Assembly (NCBI GenBank): GCA_015488975.1
Contig: WFMT01000105.1
Coordinates: 1-10,676 of the forward strand
Source: Campylobacteraceae bacterium
GTDB taxonomy: Bacteria; Campylobacterota; Campylobacteria; Campylobacterales; JALSKU01
Length of the DNA: 10,676 nt
Direction of reading: 5' to 3'
A program made the position numbers and the translations under genes. Of the stretch, positions 1 through 6,818 are shown in pieces (position 1 is the stretch's first letter; each line of letters opens with the position of its first letter). The notes beneath the pieces were generated by a model, which was not told the DNA's origin, did not search any database, and saw nothing but the letters and a program-made list of their open reading frames with translations.

Positions 1-191
1 ATCCTAAAATTATACTTGCAGATGAGCCTACAGCAAATCTTGATACTAAATTATCGACAAATTTTTTAGAATTTATAAAAGAATTACATGGCGAAAAAAA
101 GACTATACTTATTGCTACTCATGACCCTATATTTTTCAACCTACCGTTTGTTAGTGAAGAGATAGAAGTTATCAAAGGGATTATGAAGTGA
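1..191 (+). CDS. ABC transporter ATP-binding protein, C-terminal fragment (LolD/MacB-like)
   Basis: Only the last 62 residues are inside the window; the frame is entered at base 3. The visible part has the Walker B segment IILADEP, the D-loop TANLD and the H-loop histidine in IATHD. These are the C-terminal landmarks of an ABC ATPase, and the spelling ADEPTANLD is typical of the LolD/MacB/FtsE group that partners FtsX-like permeases. The cytoplasmic ATPase would power a membrane permease encoded upstream and out of view. Its TGA overlaps the GTG start of the next gene by 4 bases, so the two are probably translationally coupled, and a NosL-type lipoprotein follows in the same operon. That context suggests export or maturation of a copper-related envelope component, but the substrate cannot be read from this fragment. 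ABC ATPase identity is sure; the subfamily is probable. Confidence 0.88.
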   Translation, partial: PKIILADEPTANLDTKLSTNFLEFIKELHGEKKTILIATHDPIFFNLPFVSEEIEVIKGIMK

Positions 192-1150
192 ATATAATAA
201 CTCCTGAAATTTTAGTTATATTGATCCTTGATGGCATATTTGCCTTTTTGGGGACTATAGCTTTTGTTTTAAGTTTGAAAATTGTGTTTAAATGGGACAT
301 AAACAGCACTTCTATGGTTCAATATAAACTGGAAAAACAAAGTTATTTGGTGGCTACTATTATAAAATATATTTTACTTATTAAACTTCCTATGTTTTTG
401 TATTTTATTTTTGTACAAGATAAGCTTTCCGTTTATATACCAGGTGCCATGTGTGCTGTTGGGGTTGTAAATGCCACTTCTTATGGTTACTATGCAATGA
501 TAATCAAAATCATAAATCTATATCTTTTTAGTACTTGGATAGTTGTAAATAAAGTGGATTTAGAAAGTGAAAAGATGCCTTACAGCAGGATTAAATTTAT
601 ATTTTTTATAATTATTTATTTTTTCTTGATGAGCGAAATTACTTTGCAAGTGATGGAATTTTTTTCTCTTAATCCTCATAAAATTGTGAGTTGTTGCAGC
701 ACTGTTTTTTCAGCAACCGGTAAATCTTACATATCTACTTTGATGTCACTTCCTCACTATATTATCGTATCTGTTTTTTATGCCAATTTTATTTTGATAC
801 TGCTTACTTACAGACTTAAAAATTCTATCTATTTTATGCTTTTAAATATTGTATTTACAGTAACTTCGATTATATCATTGATAGCTTTTTTTGGAACTTA
901 TATATATCAGCTTCCTACTCATCACTGTCCATTTTGTATGCTCCAAGGATATTATCATTATATAGGATATGTGCTTTATACAGCTTTATTTATAGGAACA
1001 TTCTCAGCTATTGGGGCATTTGTGTATCAAATAACAAAAAAGAATTCTGTAAATTTCAAAAGAATGTCAATAATTTTTGATATAATATATTTATTGATTA
1101 TAAGTGCATATCCTATAATCTATCATATTAATAATGGAGTTTGGCTATGA
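188..1150 (+). CDS. Polytopic membrane protein with paired periplasmic cysteines, function unknown
   Basis: A 320-residue integral membrane protein that I do not recognise as a named family. It starts at a GTG overlapping the upstream TGA; AAAGGGA at 174-180 is a good ribosome binding site for it. Hydrophobic segments lie near residues 8-30, 55-76, 104-122, 135-158, 187-207, 214-239, 254-281 and 293-312. Basic loops at about 31-60, 121-136, 208-212 and 283-292 fix the inside. On that topology Cys169-Cys170 and the HHCPFC motif (Cys247, Cys250) both face the periplasm, just outside membrane helices. A loop cysteine pair followed about 80 residues later by a CxxC at a helix end resembles the arrangement in VKOR-type thiol oxidoreductases. 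Overall similarity is not evident, so this is only a suggestion; metal binding is the alternative. The gene is coupled at both ends, to an ABC ATPase and to a NosL-like protein. Confidence 0.8.
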   Translation: MNIITPEILVILILDGIFAFLGTIAFVLSLKIVFKWDINSTSMVQYKLEKQSYLVATIIKYILLIKLPMFLYFIFVQDKLSVYIPGAMCAVGVVNATSYGYYAMIIKIINLYLFSTWIVVNKVDLESEKMPYSRIKFIFFIIIYFFLMSEITLQVMEFFSLNPHKIVSCCSTVFSATGKSYISTLMSLPHYIIVSVFYANFILILLTYRLKNSIYFMLLNIVFTVTSIISLIAFFGTYIYQLPTHHCPFCMLQGYYHYIGYVLYTALFIGTFSAIGAFVYQITKKNSVNFKRMSIIFDIIYLLIISAYPIIYHINNGVWL

Positions 1151-1641
1151 ATTATATAAAAATATTTCCAGTTGCTATATTTTCTTTACTTCTTCTTGTC
1201 GGGTGTGAAAAAAGAGAAGTTGCAACAAGTATAAGTAAAAATGGAAAGCCTGTAGCTATAAAGCTTGGTGTTACTGTAGACCCTGAGTGTGGAATGGAAG
1301 TAAAAACGATGAAGCATGCTTCAGAAGCTATATTGAAAAATGGCAAAACTATTGTTTTTGATGATCCAGGATGTATGATAAAATGGCTTCATAAAAATAA
1401 TTTTAAGCCAAAAAATGTAACTTTATGGACTTTTGCAGACGATACACACAAGTGGATAAATGCAAAAAAAGCAAAATATGTTATGACAGACAGTACTCCC
1501 ATGCATTACGGTTTTGGTGCGTATGAAAATAAAAAAGACACCTCAAAGAAATTGATTAATTTTCAAGAGATGAGACTTAGAATGCTAAGAGGAGAAACTC
1601 TACAAAATCCAAAAATAAGAAAAAAGTTACTTGGTTATTAA
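1147..1641 (+). CDS. NosL-family copper-binding lipoprotein
   Basis: A 164-residue lipoprotein of the NosL family. NosL proteins bind Cu(I) in the periplasm and, in denitrifiers, help deliver copper to nitrous oxide reductase NosZ. The N-terminus is a lipoprotein signal with lipobox LLVGC (Cys20 lipidated). The family core follows: DPECGMEV (Cys48, Met50; the CxM copper motif), then FDDPGCMIKW (Cys76), and a C-terminal segment with the pattern TDSTPMxYGF. ATG 1147 is preferred over TTG 1141: it overlaps the upstream stop as ATGA, and GGAG at 1136-1139 lies 7 bases before it, whereas the same site is only one base from the TTG. No nosZ or nosDFY is visible, so the copper target may be another enzyme; I therefore give no gene symbol. 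The 3' end overlaps the convergent yihY-like gene by 15 bases. Confidence 0.87.
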   Translation: MNYIKIFPVAIFSLLLLVGCEKREVATSISKNGKPVAIKLGVTVDPECGMEVKTMKHASEAILKNGKTIVFDDPGCMIKWLHKNNFKPKNVTLWTFADDTHKWINAKKAKYVMTDSTPMHYGFGAYENKKDTSKKLINFQEMRLRMLRGETLQNPKIRKKLLGY

Positions 1642-2433
1642 ATCATCATGGTTATTTAACAAATAACATACTTTTAAACCATATATATATATAACCCAGG
1701 AAAAATAGATCCATATAAAAAAGAACATTATTGTTCCAAATGAGCCATATATACTTGTATATGTTTTATTGTAGCTGACATAATAGACAAAAATAGTTTT
1801 AGAGATATACCATATACTTGAAGCTATAAAAGAAGACAATGCGACACTTTTTGTTGAGATTTTTGTATTTGCTGAAATCATATATAAGATAAAAAAGAGC
1901 ATCCAAATAATTAGAAAAGGTAGTATCGTGAGTATATTTATCCAATTCGTATATTTTGAAATATTTAAAAATAATTGTATTTTGTTGGATATAAAGAAAG
2001 ATATTCCTATACCAATAGGTATCAATGTTATAAGTGTCCAGTAAACTGTGATAGAGTGCCAGAAGCCCTTTGTTTTTGTCTTAAAAATTCTACTCACAAT
2101 ATATTCATAATCTATAAAAAACATAACAGATACATATAAGACAAATATAAATCCCATTATGCCCATGTTGATAGTATTATTTAAGAATTTATCTATATGT
2201 AAAGATATTACTTCTTGCTTATTGGGTATTAGAGTAGAAAATATAAAATTTTTTATTAACTCATAGTATTTATTAAAGCTTGGCAATTTGGTAAATATTG
2301 AAAGGGAGATGAGAAGTATGGGTATAAGGGCTAAAATAGTATGAAAGCTCAGGCTTGATGCATAATGAAGTAACTCTTTATCTGTGAGTTCTTTTAAAAA
2401 TATTTTTATTTTTTTATTGATTTTAATAGACAA
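1627..2433 (-). CDS. YihY/UPF0761 family inner-membrane protein (formerly misnamed RNase BN)
   Basis: A 268-residue membrane protein of the YihY family, once annotated as ribonuclease BN (rbn); that activity belongs to another protein and the true role is not settled. The family signature is at the N-terminus: after a basic leader, YASSLSFHTILALIPILL corresponds to the conserved A-x-x-L-x-Y/F-x-T-x-x-x-x-x-P pattern. About six transmembrane helices follow, near residues 30-50, 90-112, 127-148, 163-187, 196-219 and 232-260. The length is a little short of the usual 280-300. The only sensible start is TTG at 2433, four bases past the glcD stop; I see no strong Shine-Dalgarno, so translation may depend on coupling to glcD. 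It is the last gene of the minus-strand operon, a position I recall for Cj1212c (rbn) in Campylobacter. Confidence 0.85.
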   Translation of the reverse strand: MSIKINKKIKIFLKELTDKELLHYASSLSFHTILALIPILLISLSIFTKLPSFNKYYELIKNFIFSTLIPNKQEVISLHIDKFLNNTINMGIMGFIFVLYVSVMFFIDYEYIVSRIFKTKTKGFWHSITVYWTLITLIPIGIGISFFISNKIQLFLNISKYTNWINILTILPFLIIWMLFFILYMISANTKISTKSVALSSFIASSIWYISKTIFVYYVSYNKTYTSIYGSFGTIMFFFIWIYFSWVIYIYGLKVCYLLNNHDDLITK

Positions 2434-2437
2434 GAAA

Positions 2438-3820
2438 TCAAAGCCCCATTTTACCCGGATTTAAAATATTATTTGGATCAAAAGCTTTTTTTATAGTTTT
2501 AAAAAGATTCATTTCTGCTTCACTAAAAGCCAAATTCATAAATGGAGCTTTACTTAAACCTATCCCATGCTCTCCACTTAATGTACCCTCTAATTTTACC
2601 GCAAGTTTAAAAACTTCAATAATTGCATCATGACCAATTTTAAGTTCATTCTTATCGTTTGCGTTAACCATAACATTAACATGAACATTTCCATCACCCG
2701 TGTGTCCAAAACATGGGATTTTAACTTTGTATTTCTTAGATATCGCGGTTATGCCTTTTAATAATTCTGGCAGTTTTGCTCTAGGCACTGTTATGTCTTC
2801 ATTTAATTTTTTGCTTCCGTAAACTGTTATGCTTTGGCTTGCGTTCCTTCTTGCAAACCATAGATCATTTGCTTCTTGTTCGTCCTTTGCTCTTGTAAAA
2901 TCAATGCATTTATTTTCACTAAATACTTTTTCTATCTGAGCTAATTGATTTGAAAGTTCAATCTCAAGATTGCCGTCAACATCACATATTAAAATCGCAC
3001 CTGCATCAACAGGCAAGCCTTTATGAAATTTTTCTTCTACGGCTCTTATACTCAGATTATCCAAAAATTCCATAGCAACAGGAGTAACTCCACTGGCCAT
3101 TGTCTTAAAAACAGCATTCATAGCATCATCTACACTTGCAAATACTCCCATAGCAGTTTTTGTCATTTTAGGTTTTGCTATAAGTTTGAGAGTTATTTCA
3201 GTGATAACTGCCAGAGTACCTTCACTTGCTATCAAGATACCAGCTATATTGTAGCCCGCCACATCTTTAATCGTTTTTTTACCCGCTCTTATAAGTTCGC
3301 CATTTGGCAAAACAGCTCTTAGTGCCATAACAAAATCTTTTGTTATACCATATTTTGCAGCTCTCATGCCCCCTGCATTTTCACTGACATTACCACCTAA
3401 GCTTGAGTAGTCTTGACTTGCTGGATCAGGTGGATAAAAAAGTCCCAACTCTTCAACAGCATTTTGAAAATCTTTATTAATGACTCCAGGCTCTACTCTT
3501 GCTACCATATTTTGCATATCAATTTCAATTATTTTATTCATATGCTTTTCAAAACAGAGCATTATTCCTCCGTTTGCAGGTAATGCTCCCCCTGTAAAAC
3601 CGCTACCTGCTCCTCTTGGAGTAATTACAATCTTTTTCTCATTACAGTGCTTTAGAATTTCTTGTACATCTTTTTCATCTCGTGGGAATAAAACAAGTTC
3701 AGGTTCATATTTGATTTTTGTTGCATCATAAGAGTAGGCTATGAGGTGAGCTTTGTCTTCATAAACATTTTCACTGCCAATTAAATTTTTAAAAAAATTT
3801 ACAGATTCTTTTTTTATCAT
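2438..3820 (-). CDS. glcD: FAD-linked 2-hydroxyacid oxidase, GlcD family (glycolate/D-lactate dehydrogenase type)
   Basis: A 460-residue flavoprotein that oxidises a 2-hydroxyacid (glycolate or D-lactate) to the 2-oxoacid, passing electrons to the quinone pool or a partner Fe-S protein. The N-terminal FAD_binding_4 domain shows PRGAGSGFTGGA (68-79), PDPAS (131-135), GGNVSENAGG (142-151), DVAGYN (186-191) and SEGTLAVITE (199-208). The FAD-oxidase C-terminal domain shows GHTGDGNVH (372-380), whose histidines are expected near the active site, SGEHGIG (415-421) and the closing NPGKMGL. This is full family length with no defects. ATG 3820 is supported by GAGGT about 6 bases upstream, overlapping the end of the preceding gene, which stops 3 bases away. 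No glcE or glcF is nearby, as in other Campylobacterota where glcD stands alone. The exact substrate cannot be told from sequence. Confidence 0.92.
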   Translation of the reverse strand: MIKKESVNFFKNLIGSENVYEDKAHLIAYSYDATKIKYEPELVLFPRDEKDVQEILKHCNEKKIVITPRGAGSGFTGGALPANGGIMLCFEKHMNKIIEIDMQNMVARVEPGVINKDFQNAVEELGLFYPPDPASQDYSSLGGNVSENAGGMRAAKYGITKDFVMALRAVLPNGELIRAGKKTIKDVAGYNIAGILIASEGTLAVITEITLKLIAKPKMTKTAMGVFASVDDAMNAVFKTMASGVTPVAMEFLDNLSIRAVEEKFHKGLPVDAGAILICDVDGNLEIELSNQLAQIEKVFSENKCIDFTRAKDEQEANDLWFARRNASQSITVYGSKKLNEDITVPRAKLPELLKGITAISKKYKVKIPCFGHTGDGNVHVNVMVNANDKNELKIGHDAIIEVFKLAVKLEGTLSGEHGIGLSKAPFMNLAFSEAEMNLFKTIKKAFDPNNILNPGKMGL

Positions 3821-3823
3821 AAT

Positions 3824-4552
3824 TTACCTCAGAAGGTTTGTGTAAAATTCATTGTAATTTTTGATTTTTGATTTTCCAAAACTAAGCCAGCTTGCCTGTA
3901 TGTTTTTAATCCTGCTGTAAAAAGGAAGCATTATTTTTCCACTGTTTTTTATATGTTCTTTTGAGAGTATTTTGAAACTATTGCAATCTACAAAATAACC
4001 ACTTTTATTGATAGCAAAATATAATAATGAAAATGAATAATTTTTACACATATTTTTAAAAGTCGATCTGTGAGGATTTGGGTCGTTATCTGCAAAAAGT
4101 TTTGCAGCAAAAAGATCCGGGTTTAGCCAGGTTATGTCAGTGTGTCTGTTTTCAATATTTTTATATGTTTGATAGTTTGGAGCTATCATTAAAGCTTTAT
4201 TATAAAGAAAATTCAGTATGACTGTATCTCCAGCTTGAGGTAAAATTTTTGGTAAAGGGAGCACAGGCTGTTTTAAGTCTTTAAATGATTTAAAAAGTAT
4301 CTTCATAGTGTCACCATTTTTTGCGATTACTATAATCTTTGCAACGATAGTCGAATGATTTTTACTGTATCTGTGTACTACAATCCCACTAGATCCGATT
4401 TTTACATCCGGAAAATTTTTAACTATGGCTGTGTTTTCATTTATAGATATTATCTTTGTTTTATGCTCTTTGAAAAGTGAGTTCGCATCAAGAAAAGATC
4501 CCGTAATGAAAAGTATAAAAAATAATAACTTTAGATATTGCTTTTTTTGCAT
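3824..4552 (-). CDS. Exported protein with PgbA N-terminal-like domain (Cj1214c/HP0508-like)
   Basis: A 242-residue exported protein. It begins with a signal peptide (KKQYLKLLFFILFITGSFLDANS), with cleavage likely after DANS or nearby. The body matches what I know of the plasminogen-binding PgbA N-terminal domain: an N-terminal beta-rich segment with repeated V/I-x-x-I runs and a KxGSSGIVVHRY-like turn, an LPLPKILPQAGDTVILNFLYNKALMIAPN stretch, then a DLFAAKLF region. H. pylori PgbA is longer and binds plasminogen through a lysine-rich tail. This protein ends NLLR and lacks such a tail, so plasminogen binding should not be assumed. ATG 4552 is preferred over TTG 4555 because AGGA lies 6 bases before the ATG. 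It is the first gene of the operon with glcD and yihY, divergent from the Csd3-like peptidase, as in other Campylobacterota. Domain assignment rests on recall plus synteny. Confidence 0.75.
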   Translation of the reverse strand: MQKKQYLKLLFFILFITGSFLDANSLFKEHKTKIISINENTAIVKNFPDVKIGSSGIVVHRYSKNHSTIVAKIIVIAKNGDTMKILFKSFKDLKQPVLPLPKILPQAGDTVILNFLYNKALMIAPNYQTYKNIENRHTDITWLNPDLFAAKLFADNDPNPHRSTFKNMCKNYSFSLLYFAINKSGYFVDCNSFKILSKEHIKNSGKIMLPFYSRIKNIQASWLSFGKSKIKNYNEFYTNLLR

Positions 4553-4578
4553 CAAAATTCCTTTGTTTTAATTACGAT

Positions 4579-4584
4579 ATTATA
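4579..4584 (-). promoter_or_regulatory. Probable -10 element for the PgbA-like/glcD/yihY operon
   Basis: The minus strand reads TATAAT here (plus strand ATTATA), about 27 bases before the ATG at 4552. The setting is the 92-base divergent gap between two real genes, where a promoter is required. No clear -35 box is seen; Campylobacterota housekeeping promoters often lack one and rely on the -10 and upstream T-rich periodicity. Confidence 0.55.
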
Positions 4585-4626
4585 CTTAAAGTGGATTAAA
4601 AATTGCTTTTATTAATATTGATTTGA

Positions 4627-4632
4627 TATAAT
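4627..4632 (+). promoter_or_regulatory. Probable -10 element for the Csd3-like peptidase gene
   Basis: A perfect TATAAT in the divergent gap. Transcription would start near 4639, leaving about 8 bases before GTG 4648 or about 17 before TTG 4657. The very short leader favours the downstream TTG start. No convincing -35 box is visible. Confidence 0.55.
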
Positions 4633-4647
4633 TCAAAAAATAAAAAA

Positions 4648-5826
4648 GTGAGAATATTGAAAAATTTATTTATTATATTGTTTATTATAAGTGGTATGCT
4701 ATTTGGCTCTACAAAGTTAATAGAAAAAAAATGGGAAAAAGGTGGAACATTTTTAAAATTCTTAGAAAATAACAAATTGCCTCTTAAGCTTTATTACAAT
4801 CTAAATGTAGGGGACAAAGAGTTAACATCTGAGATTGCAGCTAAGAGTAGATACCAGATATTAAAAGACAGCAATGGAACTATTAAACAAGTTTTGATAC
4901 CAGTTGGCGAAGAATTACAAATACACATCGGAATACATAAAAATGGATATTTTATAAATACTATTCCTATAATATATAAAACTAAATATAAAATATTAGA
5001 AACAAGCATTACATCTTCAGCTTATAAAGATATCATAAAATTAACCAATAATTATCTGTTGGCAAATGAATTTGTCCAGTCTTATAAAAAAAGTATTAAT
5101 TTTAAAAGAGATATTAGAAAAGGCGATAAGCTAGTTATCGTTTATGCCCAGAAGATTAGGCTTGGAAGACAATTTGGAAATCCTCTGATAGAAGCGTCAA
5201 TGGTAGAAACAAGAGGGGTGAAACATTACATTTACAGGTACGAAGGGCGATACTATAATGCAGAAGGAAAAGAAATCGCAGGTTTTTTCCTAAGTGCACC
5301 TTGTAGATATCGAAGGATTTCAGATAGATTTACTTATAAAAGATGGCATCCTCTTTTGCATATATACAGAGCTCACTTGGGTATTGACTATGCTGCTTCT
5401 GTTGGAACACCAGTTCATGCTGCTGCGAATGGAAAAGTTATATTTGCCGGTAAAAAGGGAGGATACGGAAATTGTATTATAATAAGGCATATAGATGGTT
5501 ACAAAACACTTTATGCTCATCTTAGAAAGTTTGCAAGAAGTATTAGAAGGGGCAAATATGTAAAAAAAGGTAAAACTATTGGTTATGTCGGAACAACTGG
5601 CCTTAGTACGGGGCCTCATCTTCACTTTGGATTATATAAAAACAATCATGCCATCAATCCCGCAAATACAATAAAGGTTACAAAAAGTATCTTAAATGGT
5701 AAAAAAAGAAAAGCATTTTTGCAATATATCAAAAAATACAATAAAGAGATAAAAATTGCTTTAACAAAACATAAAAAGTTGGAAAAAGAGAGTAATTTTG
5801 CATTTTATATGCCGATAAAGAAATAA
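4648..5826 (+). CDS. M23 family zinc peptidase, Csd3/HdpA-like peptidoglycan hydrolase
   Basis: A 392-residue secreted peptidoglycan hydrolase. Csd3 (HdpA, HP0506) of H. pylori is a D,D-carboxypeptidase/endopeptidase that trims cross-links and sets helical cell shape. Residues 3-20 form a signal peptide. Residues 30-215 correspond to the N-terminal regulatory domains of Csd3-like proteins, including a LysM/OapA-like start (GGTFLKFLENNKLP). The LytM/M23 domain covers about 225-345 with zinc ligands H243 and D247 (HLGIDYA) and H326 (PHLHFG), plus catalytic H291 (YAHL) and H324. A basic tail follows. The start is GTG 4648, or more likely TTG 4657: only the TTG has an upstream purine-rich site (GTGAGA) and enough leader after the -10. 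It ends one base from the convergent aguB stop with no room for a separate terminator. The neighbours match the PgbA-like/glcD block of relatives. Confidence 0.9.
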   Translation: MRILKNLFIILFIISGMLFGSTKLIEKKWEKGGTFLKFLENNKLPLKLYYNLNVGDKELTSEIAAKSRYQILKDSNGTIKQVLIPVGEELQIHIGIHKNGYFINTIPIIYKTKYKILETSITSSAYKDIIKLTNNYLLANEFVQSYKKSINFKRDIRKGDKLVIVYAQKIRLGRQFGNPLIEASMVETRGVKHYIYRYEGRYYNAEGKEIAGFFLSAPCRYRRISDRFTYKRWHPLLHIYRAHLGIDYAASVGTPVHAAANGKVIFAGKKGGYGNCIIIRHIDGYKTLYAHLRKFARSIRRGKYVKKGKTIGYVGTTGLSTGPHLHFGLYKNNHAINPANTIKVTKSILNGKKRKAFLQYIKKYNKEIKIALTKHKKLEKESNFAFYMPIKK

Positions 5827-5827
5827 A

Positions 5828-6706
5828 TTAAGTTGCCCATCTTTTTAATATATCTTTATATGAATCTACTCTTCTGTCCCTGAAAAATGGCCAAATATTT
5901 CTTATTTGTTTTGTTTGTTTTAAGTTAATTTCTATCACTTTTGATATCTCATTTTTATTATCAAACATTTCAATTATTTCACCTCCTGCACTGCAAACAA
6001 AAGAATTTCCCCAAAATCTTATACCTTTTATATGCTTTAAATCATCTTTCTCAAATCCTACCCTATTTACTGATATAAGCGGTAAGCCATTTGCAATAGC
6101 ATGAGATTTTTGTATTGTGATCCAGCTTTGGAGTTGCCTTTGTTTTTCTTTTTTACTATCGTTATCAAACCATCCTATGGCAGTAGGATATATAAGAATT
6201 TCTGCTCCCTTTAGGGCCATTATTCTTGCAGCTTCAGGATACCACTGATCCCAACATACAAGTACTCCAAGTTTTCCTACACTTGTACAAATCGGCTCAA
6301 ACCCCAAGTCTCCAGGAGTAAAATAAAACTTTTCATAAAATCCCGGATCATCAGGTATATGCATTTTTCTGTAAGTTCCAGCAATACTTCCATCTTTTTC
6401 AAATACAACGGCTGTGTTATGATAGAGTCCTTCTGCTCTTTTTTCAAATAAAGATGTAACAAGTACAATATTGTAAAGCTTTGCTATTTTTGACCAAAAG
6501 GCCAAATCATTCTTAAAATCTTCGGCAAGTTTAAATTTTTTTGTATTTTCATTTATACAAAAATATTTATCTTGGTGTAATTCTTGAAGAATTGCCAATT
6601 TCGCACCATTTTTTTTAGCCTTTTTCAGTAAGTCAATAGTTTTTTTTATTGTCTTATTCTTGTTTGCATGGAATTTTTGTTGTATTAAAGCTACTTTTAG
6701 TATCAT
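5828..6706 (-). CDS. aguB: N-carbamoylputrescine amidase (carbon-nitrogen hydrolase)
   Basis: A 292-residue cytoplasmic nitrilase-superfamily enzyme that hydrolyses N-carbamoylputrescine to putrescine, CO2 and ammonia, the last step of the agmatine route to polyamines. The Glu-Lys-Cys triad is clear: E42 in LQELHQ, K114 in YRKMHIPDDPG, and C151 in VLVCWDQWYPEAAR. The CWDQWYPEAAR spelling and the HIPDDPGFYEKFYFTPGD segment are typical of AguB rather than other nitrilases, and the length fits. The reading frame extends upstream to a TTG at 6736, but ATG 6706 is chosen: AAAGGT lies 7 bases before it, the family begins at VALIQ, and the -10 at 6728-6733 would sit inside the longer version. No agmatine deiminase (aguA) is adjacent; scattered genes for this pathway are usual in Campylobacterota. 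Confidence in the enzyme is high. Confidence 0.92.
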   Translation of the reverse strand: MILKVALIQQKFHANKNKTIKKTIDLLKKAKKNGAKLAILQELHQDKYFCINENTKKFKLAEDFKNDLAFWSKIAKLYNIVLVTSLFEKRAEGLYHNTAVVFEKDGSIAGTYRKMHIPDDPGFYEKFYFTPGDLGFEPICTSVGKLGVLVCWDQWYPEAARIMALKGAEILIYPTAIGWFDNDSKKEKQRQLQSWITIQKSHAIANGLPLISVNRVGFEKDDLKHIKGIRFWGNSFVCSAGGEIIEMFDNKNEISKVIEINLKQTKQIRNIWPFFRDRRVDSYKDILKRWAT

Positions 6707-6727
6707 CAATTTTACCTTTAAAGTTGT

Positions 6728-6733
6728 ATTATA
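6728..6733 (-). promoter_or_regulatory. Probable -10 element for aguB
   Basis: The minus strand reads TATAAT, preceded by CTTG. It lies 22 bases before the chosen aguB ATG at 6706, leaving a leader of about 15 bases that carries the AAAGGT site. This supports 6706 as the start. No clear -35 box is present. Confidence 0.55.
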
Positions 6734-6775
6734 CAAGAAAAATACCGTAAATTTTTCTGTACTATTAAAGAAAAT

Positions 6776-6786
6776 TATAATATAAT
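6776..6786 (+). promoter_or_regulatory. Probable overlapping -10 elements for the UxxC thioredoxin operon
   Basis: Two TATAAT hexamers share one base (6776-6781 and 6781-6786) in an AT-rich run, 33-43 bases upstream of the ATG at 6819. This is the divergent gap with aguB, so a plus-strand promoter is expected. No clear -35 box is seen. Confidence 0.5.
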
Positions 6787-6818
6787 AATAATTAAAACCA
6801 AAATAAAGGGATATAAAT

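Noticed and set aside
5294..5625. Overlapping frames on both strands inside the M23 domain
   Set aside because: They are shadows of the peptidase gene, whose zinc motifs are unambiguous.
6707..6736. Ten-residue upstream extension of aguB to TTG 6736
   Set aside because: It would include the likely -10 element, has no ribosome binding site and adds residues before the family's conserved start.
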